From positions 1-9,266 of the forward strand of contig JBDSHG010000132.1 in NCBI GenBank assembly GCA_039918615.1: a DNA stretch of 9,266 bases. Direction: 5' to 3'. Origin of the DNA: FEN-1250 sp039918615. Lineage in GTDB: Bacteria; Gemmatimonadota; Gemmatimonadetes; Gemmatimonadales; Gemmatimonadaceae. This document shows, one piece after another, positions 1-6,549 of the stretch (positions within the stretch are counted from its first letter, which is position 1; every line of letters starts with the position of its first letter). The notes below the pieces were generated by a model. The model was not told where the DNA came from, searched no databases, and saw only the letters and a list, made by a program, of their open reading frames with translations. The translations under genes and the position numbers were made by a program.

Positions 1-1
1 C

Positions 2-1651
2 GGTGTCGCGACGGGTGTCGCGCCCGGCACCACGAGCATCACCGCGTCGAGCGAAGGAAAGACGAGCAACACCGCGACGCTCACCGTCTCGGCGGTGCCC
101 GTCGCGAGCGTCACGATCTCGCCAACGACCGCATCGGTTCAGGTCGGGTCATCGACACCTGCGTTCACCGCGGTGACGAAGGATGGAAGCGGCAACGTGC
201 TCACCGGTCGCACCGTCACCTACTCGTCGACGAATCCAGCCGTCGCGACGGTGAACGCATCCACCGGTGTCGCCACCGGCGTCTCCGCGGGAACGACATC
301 GATCATCGCATCGAGCGAAGGGAAGAACAGTCCCGCGGCGACGCTCACCGTCACAGCTGTTCCCGTGGCGAGCGTCACGATCGCGCCGACGTCGGCGTCG
401 GTGCAGGTCGGCGCGACGACGCCGGCGTTCACGGCGGTGACGAAGGATGGAAGTGGCAATGTGCTCACCGGTCGCACGGTCACTTTTGCGTCGAGCAACA
501 CGAGCGTTGCGACGGTCGATCCGAGCACTGGCATCGCGACGGGTGTCGCGCCAGGCACGACGAACATCACCGCATCGAGTGAAGGAAAGACGAGCAGCGC
601 TGCGACGCTGACCGTTACCGCAATCCCCGTCGCCACCGTCACGATCTCGCCGACGACGCAATCCGTCGTCGCCGGCGCGGACACCCCGGCGTTCACTGTC
701 GTCACGAAGGACGCGGGCGGGAATGTCCTCACAGGCCGCAGCGTCACATTCAATTCGAGTAATACCGGCGTCGCCACGATCAACGCGTCCGGCGTCGCCA
801 CGGGCGTCGCGCCAGGCACCACCACCCTCACCGCGTCGAGCGAAGGGAAGACCAGCAACAACGCGACGCTCACCGTCACAGCCGTTCCCGTCGGGAGCGT
901 GACGATCTCGCCGACGAGTGCGAGCGTGACGGCCGGCTCGACTACGCCCGCCTTCACCGCGGTCACGAAGGACGGCAGCGGCAACACGCTCACCGGGCGC
1001 ATGGTCGCCTTCGCCTCGAGCAATGTGAGCGTCGCGACCATCGATCCGAATACCGGCATCGCGACCGGTGTCTCTGCCGGCACCACGATGATCACTGCAA
1101 CGAGCGAGACCATCACGAGCAACAGCGCGACGCTCACCGTCACTGCTGCGCCGGTCAGCAGCGTCACGGTTTCCCCCCCGAGTCAAACGATCGTCGACGG
1201 GAACTCCGCGTCCTTCTCGGCCACCCTGAAGGACGCGCAGGGGAACGTTCTCACCGGTCGCACCATCACCTGGAGCTCCGGCGACGTCACCGTCGCAACG
1301 GTCGACAATTCCGGAAATGCGACATCCGCCGGGCCCGGCACGACGACCATCGCGGCGACCAGTGGGGGTCAGTCAGGCAGCGCCACTCTTCAGGTAGATC
1401 CCGTACCCGTGACGTCGGTCACCGTGAATCCGGCCCTCGCGAGCGTCAGCGTGGGTAACACAGTGCAGCTAAGCGCGGTAATCCAGGACAATGGCCTCGG
1501 TCATGGCCACAAAGTCGACTGGAGCTCGAGCGACGATGCGGTCGCTATCGTCGACAAGAAGGGCGTCGTCACAGGCCAGGCGCCGGGATTCGCGACGATC
1601 AGCGCATCGGCGCAGGGGCAAGGCGGTAATGCCGTCGTGAACGTCACGCCG
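2..1651 (+). repeat. Tandem coding repeats of about 264 bases (Big2 units)
   Basis: Unit boundaries read from the translation are 95-358, 359-622, 623-883, 884-1147, 1148-1402 and 1403-1651; 2-94 is the tail of an earlier unit. The first four complete units keep long stretches nearly identical at the DNA level, for example the segment encoding AFTAVTKDGSGN followed by LTGR. The fifth and especially the sixth unit have diverged; the sixth has lost TKDGSGN and LTGR. This pattern fits recent duplication or homogenisation of the internal units with an older C-terminal cap. The near-identical units are also a place where unit number could vary between strains or be misassembled. Confidence 0.9.
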
Positions 1652-1654
1652 TAA
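2..1654 (+). CDS. Big2 (bacterial Ig-like) repeat surface protein, 5' partial
   Basis: The reading frame is open from base 2 and ends at TAA 1652-1654, so the N terminus, with any signal peptide, lies left of the window. The GTG at 95 is only the valine that opens a repeat and should not be taken as the start. The visible 550 residues are beta-rich, with Ser, Thr, Val, Ala and Gly dominant. They form six complete Big2-type units of 83-88 residues plus the end of a seventh. Each unit opens with xPVxSVTxxP, has TKDGSGNVLTGR in the middle, then a variant of VATVDxxTGxATGVxxGTT, and ends ATLTVTA. Big2 domains are known from extracellular adhesins and wall-associated proteins. No C-terminal sorting signal, membrane segment or beta-barrel follows the last unit, so any anchoring must come from the missing N terminus. 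It converges with the minus-strand gene ending at 1666. An extracellular structural or adhesion role is inference; the Big2 family call is firm. Confidence 0.9.
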   Translation, partial: GVATGVAPGTTSITASSEGKTSNTATLTVSAVPVASVTISPTTASVQVGSSTPAFTAVTKDGSGNVLTGRTVTYSSTNPAVATVNASTGVATGVSAGTTSIIASSEGKNSPAATLTVTAVPVASVTIAPTSASVQVGATTPAFTAVTKDGSGNVLTGRTVTFASSNTSVATVDPSTGIATGVAPGTTNITASSEGKTSSAATLTVTAIPVATVTISPTTQSVVAGADTPAFTVVTKDAGGNVLTGRSVTFNSSNTGVATINASGVATGVAPGTTTLTASSEGKTSNNATLTVTAVPVGSVTISPTSASVTAGSTTPAFTAVTKDGSGNTLTGRMVAFASSNVSVATIDPNTGIATGVSAGTTMITATSETITSNSATLTVTAAPVSSVTVSPPSQTIVDGNSASFSATLKDAQGNVLTGRTITWSSGDVTVATVDNSGNATSAGPGTTTIAATSGGQSGSATLQVDPVPVTSVTVNPALASVSVGNTVQLSAVIQDNGLGHGHKVDWSSSDDAVAIVDKKGVVTGQAPGFATISASAQGQGGNAVVNVTP

Positions 1655-1665
1655 CAGGTAGTGCC

Positions 1666-3654
1666 TCAGCGAATCGAAAAGCTGAGCGCCGCCCCGAGCC
1701 TCGGCCCGCCCTGATCGAAGCCCACCGTCGGCGCGAGATGCGGACCCTCAGCCGTCTTCCGCGTCGCCGCCGCGCCGAGCGTCGCTGGCGGATACGGATC
1801 GCCACGCGCACTCGATGCATGGAGCGCCGCCTCGATCGCACCGAGCAGCCAGATCCCGCCGCCAACCGCCGCGCCAGTCGTCAAATTCTTCCGCTCCGTT
1901 CCGTTCTGATATTGATGGCCGAACGGATCCGTAAAAAGTATCGGCGTTGACTTGAGCGCCCACACCGCGCTCGCGGCCACACCGCCCAGCACGACGATGC
2001 CGAGCACGGGTTGATGCGTGTAGAACTGCCCGCCGCCCGGGAGGATCCCGAGCGCGAATGCCTTTCCCGGACTGCGATCGAGCGCACCAATGCGTGAGGC
2101 GACGGCCGAGCGATCGACGGCGTTCGGGCGCAGCGACAGATATTTCTGGAAGTCATTGACCGCGAGCGACGTCTTCCCGTCGGCCTGGTAGACGAGCGCG
2201 CGCGTGTAGTACACGTCCGGCCACGCGGGCGCAGCGGTCGCCGCGCTCGAGAGCGAACGCTCCGCGTTCTTCAGATTGCGCGCGGCGAAGAAGTCGATCC
2301 CCGACCGGAGGGCGTTCGCCGCGTCGGCGGGGTACGCCGTGGGGCGCGGGCTCGCGAGCGCCGCAGCGCGATGCGGCGACTGGCGCGGATCGATGCGCCA
2401 GAGCTCCGCGTACGCGAGTCCCGTCGCCGCGCCCGCGTCGCCCGCGTCGATTTTCACCGCTTCGCCGAATCGCGACGACGCGGCCGTGAGATCGCTGCGT
2501 CGGAGCGCGAGATAGCCAAGGCCAGCCAACGCACCCGCACGATCGTCGCCGTCCTTGAGCGCGGCGTCGAAGTCCTGCGCGGCGGGCTCGTTCTTCCCCT
2601 GCGACGAGAGGATGTAGCCGCGCCCGATCAGCGCGCGCGTGTTGGTCGGATCGACCGAGAGTACACTGTCGTATGCGCCCTCCGCCGTGACGCTCCCTTC
2701 ACTCAGCTGACGCTCGGCCTCGAGCAGGAGCGTCGTGATCTCGGCGGCGGCGGTGACGCGGAGCGTGGCGAATGCGCGTTCGCCGATGCTGACGACGAGG
2801 CTGTCGCCATCCTGCAGTGGCGCCGCCTGCACCGCGAAGTGCGCGACGCCAGCGTTGTCGGTGATCTGCGTGGGAGCGGGTGCGCTGCCGCGCAGCGGAT
2901 ACTGCTTGAGCGCCACGGTCAGCTGCGGCGCAGGGTTGCCGAACGGATCGGAGACGGAGACGGTGACCTCGCGCGTGCCGCGTGCACCGGCTCCGATGTC
3001 GAGCGTTTGCGGCGTGACCTTGACGAGCGAGGGCGCGGACGGAAGCGTCGTGAGCACGAAGTCGGTGACGCCGATCATCTCCACGCCGTCGGCATCGGCG
3101 ATCTTCAGATTGTGGGTTCCCGCGGTCGAGCCGGCGGGGATCGAGAAGGTCGCGTGTCCATCGCGGTCGGTGTTCGCGTTGAGCTCCGCGTGTGCGCCGC
3201 CCGGGATGTCGCGCGACCCGTGGAGCAGAAGTCGCACGCCGGAGAGGGGTGTCGTCCCGCGGCGAATCGTGACGGTGAAGAGCGCGACGGTGCCGGCGGT
3301 CGCGCTGAAGCCGCGATACGGAAGATCGACTTCCATGGGACGGATCGGCGCCGGCGTCGCGATCTCGGCGCGCGCCACCCTGTTGCCGTTCTCCGCGCAG
3401 GTCTTCATCGCGTCGAGCACTGCGGAAGTTGCGCCGAGCTCTTTCAGATTCTCGTTGTCGCGCGAGGTGGGCGCGAAGGCGAGGCAGGCGCGCCGAATGA
3501 TCGCGGCGATCTCGGGTTTGCTATACGTGGAGCCGGTGAGAAATCGAACGAGATCGCTCTTGTGCAAGGGAGCGGCCTCCTGGGCGTGCGCGGCAGTGGC
3601 GGCGAGCGAAAGGCAAAGGGCGCCAGTGAGCGCTCTCGCGATGCGAGGCATCAT
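1666..3654 (-). CDS. Exported Ig-like/TPR protein with C-terminal membrane module
   Basis: The product is 662 residues if started at the double ATG at 3649-3654. That start puts a clean signal peptide first: basic MMPRIAR, a hydrophobic core, then AHA before Gln25. An upstream in-frame ATG at 3697-3699 would add 15 polar residues and spoil the signal. No strong ribosome-binding site is seen. Domains in order are: a small helical segment (about 31-90, with ELGATSAVLDAM); two Ig-like beta segments (about 115-205 and 210-302, the second with VSDPFGNPAPQ like invasin-type Big1 domains); TPR-like helix pairs (about 303-515, e.g. ALIGRGYILSSQGKNEPAAQ and YYTRALVYQADGKTSLAVND); and a C-terminal module with GILPGGGQFY (536-545) and hydrophobic stretches near 546-566 and 594-611. 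The end, GAALSFSIR, resembles a final outer-membrane beta strand but is too short to prove a barrel. It probably sits in the envelope, with the Ig and TPR parts in the periplasm. Family-level function is unknown; the architecture is the solid part. Confidence 0.85.
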   Translation of the reverse strand: MMPRIARALTGALCLSLAATAAHAQEAAPLHKSDLVRFLTGSTYSKPEIAAIIRRACLAFAPTSRDNENLKELGATSAVLDAMKTCAENGNRVARAEIATPAPIRPMEVDLPYRGFSATAGTVALFTVTIRRGTTPLSGVRLLLHGSRDIPGGAHAELNANTDRDGHATFSIPAGSTAGTHNLKIADADGVEMIGVTDFVLTTLPSAPSLVKVTPQTLDIGAGARGTREVTVSVSDPFGNPAPQLTVALKQYPLRGSAPAPTQITDNAGVAHFAVQAAPLQDGDSLVVSIGERAFATLRVTAAAEITTLLLEAERQLSEGSVTAEGAYDSVLSVDPTNTRALIGRGYILSSQGKNEPAAQDFDAALKDGDDRAGALAGLGYLALRRSDLTAASSRFGEAVKIDAGDAGAATGLAYAELWRIDPRQSPHRAAALASPRPTAYPADAANALRSGIDFFAARNLKNAERSLSSAATAAPAWPDVYYTRALVYQADGKTSLAVNDFQKYLSLRPNAVDRSAVASRIGALDRSPGKAFALGILPGGGQFYTHQPVLGIVVLGGVAASAVWALKSTPILFTDPFGHQYQNGTERKNLTTGAAVGGGIWLLGAIEAALHASSARGDPYPPATLGAAATRKTAEGPHLAPTVGFDQGGPRLGAALSFSIR

Positions 3655-3745
3655 CGAATCCGTCGGTTGGTGAGCGTGGGAGAGGCGTGCGCGATGCACT
3701 CATCGAGAGCGTCGTACACGCCGCGTTCAATAACTACTCCCTGAC

Positions 3746-4063
3746 TTAACGCTTGTTCGACTCGGAGCGCAACGAGCCGTCCTTTTCGGTGCTCTCGCGT
3801 TCGTCGGAGCTGACGCGGGGCTCGCCGCCCTTTCCGCCATAGCCGCTCTCGTGTTCCATTGTGCGGTCTTCGAGCGGCTCGGAGCCAGGATGTCCCATCT
3901 TATCGGCAGAGGGTTTGGCGGGCGGCTTGACGGCGCCCTCGTCGCTGCGTGTCGGCTCGCCGCCGCGCTGGCCCGACACCGCTTTCAGTCCCTCGGCTGC
4001 CTCGGCGCCGGCTCCTGTGGACGTGTTGCTTGCTGGCTGCTTCATGGGATCGTGGGTCATCAT
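3746..4063 (-). CDS. Small hydrophilic, probably disordered protein
   Basis: The ORF encodes 105 residues from ATG 4061-4063; an in-frame GTG at 4087 would add eight. Neither start has a convincing ribosome-binding site. The product is almost entirely Gly, Glu, Ser, Lys, Pro and Asp, with no hydrophobic core, cysteine or membrane segment, so it is likely disordered. It contains a loose internal duplication: RGGEPTRSDEG and, later, KGGEPRVSSDERE. Codon third positions are GC-rich, as expected for a gene in this genome, but not overwhelmingly so. It lies 91 bases upstream of the exported Ig-like/TPR gene on the same strand, and an AT-rich region lies upstream of it. I do not recognise the family. 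Very hydrophilic small proteins of this kind are sometimes stress-related, but nothing here proves that. It could also be a chance ORF. Confidence 0.5.
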   Translation of the reverse strand: MMTHDPMKQPASNTSTGAGAEAAEGLKAVSGQRGGEPTRSDEGAVKPPAKPSADKMGHPGSEPLEDRTMEHESGYGGKGGEPRVSSDERESTEKDGSLRSESNKR

Positions 4064-4157
4064 GCCGCCGGTGAGAGAGATGCCCACGGAGAAGGCGGGT
4101 GGTGTGCCAAGCTGATATGCGGCAGGGCGTTAGTGCCTTCCGCGTGACGCAGAGTGC

Positions 4158-4171
4158 CCGTCACGTGACGG
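4158..4171. promoter_or_regulatory. Perfect 14-base palindrome, candidate operator
   Basis: CCGTCACGTGACGG reads the same on both strands with no spacer and has a CACGTG core. It lies between the AT-rich island and the start of the minus-strand small ORF, where a dimeric regulator could act on the divergent genes. No second full copy is seen; only the half CACGTGA recurs at 4442-4448. The regulator is unknown. Confidence 0.35.
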
Positions 4172-4200
4172 CCGAATTCAGCGACGATATCGGCAGAAGC

Positions 4201-4320
4201 TTGGAGTTGGAGTTTATTTAAAGCTAAAGGCGCTATAGTGGCGCGTTATAGTCGTGCTATTGTCTTTATTATATTCGACAAATAAAACAATTAGTGTTTC
4301 TTAGCGAACTCTGCTACCTA
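4201..4320. promoter_or_regulatory. AT-rich island with promoter-like boxes
   Basis: By hand count 43 of 120 bases are G or C, about 36%, against roughly two-thirds in the flanking genes. On the minus strand a perfect TATAAT is read from 4268-4273, but without a good -35 at normal spacing. On the plus strand TATAGT occurs at 4234-4239 and 4247-4252, TATATT at 4270-4275, and TTGTCT (4260-4265) stands 17 bases ahead of TAAAAC (4283-4288). None is a complete sigma-70 consensus promoter, so the region rather than any one box is proposed as the start site of the divergent transcripts. Confidence 0.4.
4231..4256. repeat. Tandem 13-base imperfect direct repeat
   Basis: CGCTATAGTGGCG (4231-4243) is followed directly by CGTTATAGTCGTG (4244-4256), matching at 10 of 13 positions. 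Each copy holds TATAGT, and a looser TATTGT starts at 4258. This could be a duplicated -10-like box or a pair of protein-binding half-sites inside the AT-rich island. Confidence 0.35.
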
Positions 4321-4331
4321 TGGTCTTCGAC

Positions 4332-4388
4332 TTTCGATTGCCGGTGTCCCTTCCCCACGGGGGCATCGAAATCGTGATATCGGCAATC
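4332..4388 (+). promoter_or_regulatory. Two mutually exclusive hairpins in the leader of the three-gene cluster
   Basis: TTTCGATTGCC (4332-4342) can pair with GGCATCGAAA (4362-4371), leaving one bulged T. Overlapping it, GATTGCCG (4336-4343) can pair perfectly with CGGCAATC (4381-4388). Because 4336-4342 takes part in both, only one stem can form at a time, which is the layout of attenuators and riboswitch expression platforms. It sits about 70 bases before the GTG at 4459. It does not match the cyclic-di-GMP riboswitch consensus motifs as I know them. A short TTTT at 4402-4405 is too far from either stem to make a clear terminator. Confidence 0.35.
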
Positions 4389-4426
4389 CATAGCCGTTGC
4401 GTTTTCCCCAGGCATCTGTCACTGGC

Positions 4427-4462
4427 ATGTCCTCATTCGCACACGTGATTTCGCACTCGTGA
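4427..4462 (+). CDS. Possible 11-codon leader ORF overlapping the gene 1 start
   Basis: ATG 4427-4429 opens MSSFAHVISHS and stops at TGA 4460-4462, sharing GTGA (4459-4462) with the GTG start of the next gene. Such an overlap would allow translational coupling, which would explain why the downstream GTG has no ribosome-binding site of its own. The ATG itself also lacks a good ribosome-binding site, with only AGG about 14 bases upstream. The ORF is short enough to be chance. Confidence 0.2.
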   Translation: MSSFAHVISHS

Positions 4463-6549
4463 CCTACCCCTCCGCCGCACCGTCGTCGAGCTCCAATCAG
4501 TCCGCGATTCCGAAGAAGCTCGCGGAATTTCTGATCGAATTCGCCGTCGCCGTCCAGAAGCACGCCATCTACCCGCAGGGACATCCGCAGCTCGCCACCG
4601 CGGTCGACAAGTGCGTGCGTCGTCTCGATGGCATTCTCAATGACGAGGAGCCGGTCACCTTCGCGTTCGCCAGGAACCAGGTCGTCATCGACAACGTCGC
4701 GACCGATCCGAACAACTCGCTGATGAAGGAGCTCGCGCAGCGGCTGCACCGCCAGCGCATCGGCTCCATCCGCATTCTCCCCGGCGTGTTGCGCGACGAG
4801 CTCGCGGATTTCCTGTACGCATCGTCCATCGAGGAGAACGAAAAGCCGCAGATCGCGATCGCCGCGCAGACGATGCGCTGGCCGCACATCAACGTCACCA
4901 CGCTCACATACGACAAGCTCGAGCTGATGGGCGACGAGAGCGGGCTTACCGACGACGAGAACAAGCGCGCCGGCGCGAAGCTGATCTGGATCGCCCTCGC
5001 GCGCGCGACGCTGATGCTCGGCGCCGATCCCGCCGACGAAGAGCTCCTCAGCCCCTTCGTCCTCGCCAGCGCGCTCAACCAAAAGCGTGATCCCGCCTAC
5101 GATCAATCGGTCGTCGGCTTTCTCATGCAGCTCACCGAGTCGCTCAAGGGACCACAGAGCGACGAGTCGATCAAGGTCACGAGCCAGCTCACGGAGCTGA
5201 TCAAGTCGCTGCAGCCCGCCGCGCTCGACCGCCTCATGGAAATGGGCGGGGACGCCGAGAAGCGGAAGCGGTTCGTCATGGACACGTCGCAGCATCTCGC
5301 GGCGGACGCCGTTCTCGCGCTCGTGCAGGCCGCCGCGAAGGCGTCGAATCAGACGATCTCGTCGTCGCTGCTGCGGCTTCTCGGCAAGCTCGCGCTGCAG
5401 GCCGAGAAGGGCGGGTCGCTGATGCGCGCGGGTGCGTCGACGGCGATGCGCGAGCAGGTGGAGCAGCTCGTCGACAACTGGGATACGCGCCGCCTCAATC
5501 CAGAGGGATACCAGGAGGCGCTCGACCGCATGGCGCAGCGGCGCGTGTTCACGCTCATGCTGCAGCGCCAGCATCCCTGCGAGCCGAAGCGGCTCGTTGC
5601 CACCGCGCTCGAGACGGACACACTCGGCGGTCCCGTGTGGCTCGCGGTCAACCAGCTGATCTCGCACGGTGGCATCGCGATGCTGCTGGATCTGCTCGAT
5701 CGCGCGCCGGCGAACAACAAGACGGCCGAGGAGCTGTGGCCGCTGGTGGCGACGCCGGACAATCTGCGGCATCTGCTGCGCGAGGAGCAGATCGACCCCG
5801 CGCTGCTCGAGCGCATCACCTCGCGCATGGGGCTGGACGTCGTCGAGCTGCTGCTCGATGGGCTCGAGACGAGCGAGACGCGCACGATGCGCCGCAAGCT
5901 GCTCGATCTGCTCGCGCGCTTCGGCAACGACGCCGGCCCGATGATCGTGAAGCGGCTGATGAACGAGGACATCCCGTGGTACGTGCAGCGCAATCTGCTC
6001 ACGCTGCTCGTGCTGCTGCCGAAGGTTCCCGACGGATTCTCGCCGCAGATCTTCCTCACGCACTCGGACGAGCGCGTGCGCCGGGAGGCGCTCAAGCTGA
6101 TGCTGCGCATGCCGCAGCACCGGAAGACGACGATCATTGCAGCGCTGAGCGATCGCGACGATGGCATTGTGAAGACCGCGATGGCAGCGGCGCTCGACGA
6201 CTGTCCGAAGGCGGCGCTGCCGCTGATCATGCGCAACGTGGAGCGCCGGTCGGTGCATCCGGAGATGCGCGCGCTGGGGATCCGCGTGATTGGAGCGTCG
6301 CGCGATCCCGAGACGCTCGAGTGGCTGCTGAGCTACGCGGTGAAGCGCACGAAGATCCTGCGTCGCATCAAGCTGCTGCCGAAGTCGACGGAGATGCTCG
6401 CGGCGCTCGCGGGCCTCGCGCATGGATGGACTGAGGAGCCGACTGTGAAGCCCGTGCTGGAGCGCGCGCAGAAGTCGAAGGACGGCGACGTGCGTTCGGC
6501 CGCCCTGCCTCGAAGGAGACCGAGTGACCGATCCGATTCGCTTCCTTAA
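4459..6549 (+). CDS. YPxGHP-domain/HEAT-like repeat protein (gene 1)
   Basis: The product is 696 residues, predicted cytoplasmic, with no signal peptide or membrane segment. GTG 4459 is the first possible start after the in-frame stop at 4375, and no ATG lies between. No ribosome-binding site is visible. Residues 1-18 are a Ser/Pro-rich tail. Residues about 20-156 form a domain marked by YPQGHP (38-43), VVIDNVATDP (75-84), IGSIRI (101-106), DELADFLYA (113-121) and LTYDKLEL (149-156). A middle helical region follows (about 195-345, with LAADAVLALVQAAAKAS from 280). The C-terminal part (about 350-680) is paired amphipathic helices of HEAT type, e.g. DERVRREALKLML, DDGIVKTAMAAAL and DGDVRSAAL. 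HEAT repeats are usually protein-binding scaffolds. The last residues, after VRSAAL, turn basic and polar and may result from a frameshift. It overlaps the HD-GYP gene by 26 bases and is paralogous to the gene at 7907. The likely role is partner or scaffold in HD-GYP signalling; this is inferred from context. Confidence 0.85.
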   Translation: MTYPSAAPSSSSNQSAIPKKLAEFLIEFAVAVQKHAIYPQGHPQLATAVDKCVRRLDGILNDEEPVTFAFARNQVVIDNVATDPNNSLMKELAQRLHRQRIGSIRILPGVLRDELADFLYASSIEENEKPQIAIAAQTMRWPHINVTTLTYDKLELMGDESGLTDDENKRAGAKLIWIALARATLMLGADPADEELLSPFVLASALNQKRDPAYDQSVVGFLMQLTESLKGPQSDESIKVTSQLTELIKSLQPAALDRLMEMGGDAEKRKRFVMDTSQHLAADAVLALVQAAAKASNQTISSSLLRLLGKLALQAEKGGSLMRAGASTAMREQVEQLVDNWDTRRLNPEGYQEALDRMAQRRVFTLMLQRQHPCEPKRLVATALETDTLGGPVWLAVNQLISHGGIAMLLDLLDRAPANNKTAEELWPLVATPDNLRHLLREEQIDPALLERITSRMGLDVVELLLDGLETSETRTMRRKLLDLLARFGNDAGPMIVKRLMNEDIPWYVQRNLLTLLVLLPKVPDGFSPQIFLTHSDERVRREALKLMLRMPQHRKTTIIAALSDRDDGIVKTAMAAALDDCPKAALPLIMRNVERRSVHPEMRALGIRVIGASRDPETLEWLLSYAVKRTKILRRIKLLPKSTEMLAALAGLAHGWTEEPTVKPVLERAQKSKDGDVRSAALPRRRPSDRSDSLP
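6513..6518 (+). promoter_or_regulatory. Strong ribosome-binding site for the HD-GYP gene
   Basis: AAGGAG ends five bases before GTG 6524-6526 and lies inside the coding sequence of the preceding gene. It fixes GTG 6524 as the start of the HD-GYP gene. It is the only strong Shine-Dalgarno sequence seen among the three genes of the cluster. Confidence 0.75.

Larger units (their letters stand above)
4064..4458. promoter_or_regulatory. Divergent intergenic control region
   Basis: This roughly 395-base stretch lies between the minus-strand genes (3654 and 4063 starts) and the plus-strand three-gene cluster. No convincing long coding frame crosses it. It holds, in order, a perfect 14-base palindrome (4158-4171), an AT-rich island (4201-4320) with promoter-like boxes, a tandem 13-base repeat (4231-4256), alternative hairpins (4332-4388) and a possible 11-codon leader ORF (4427-4462). 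The divergent layout makes it the natural place for promoters in both directions. Confidence 0.6.

Noticed and set aside
95..97. GTG at 95 as the start of the Big2 gene
   Set aside because: The frame is open to base 2 and the upstream codons continue the same repeat, ending in TLTVSA, so 95 is internal.
149..1186. Long minus-strand frames opposite the Big2 repeats
   Set aside because: They are periodic mirror images of the repeats, with Arg/Asp/Gly-rich or low-complexity products, and arise from repetitive GC-rich codons.
1655..1665. Bidirectional terminator between the converging genes
   Set aside because: The gap is 11 bases and no inverted repeat or T-run spans it or the adjoining ends.
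2371..3744. Long plus-strand frames opposite the exported Ig-like/TPR gene
   Set aside because: The products are Arg/Glu/Ala-rich without domains, whereas the minus strand gives a signal peptide and recognisable domains.
3851..4147. Plus-strand ORF opposite the small hydrophilic ORF
   Set aside because: The translation is Arg/Gly/Ala/Cys-rich with no domain or ribosome-binding site; it looks like the antisense of the minus-strand frame.
4186..4385. Direct repeat GATATCGGCA at 4186-4195 and 4376-4385 as attachment or operator sites
   Set aside because: Ten bases shared once within a few hundred bases is not far from chance, and no integrase or other mobile gene is present.
4320..4458. Cyclic-di-GMP riboswitch ahead of the HD-GYP cluster
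   Set aside because: The conserved GEMM-type motifs are not seen; only generic competing stems are present.
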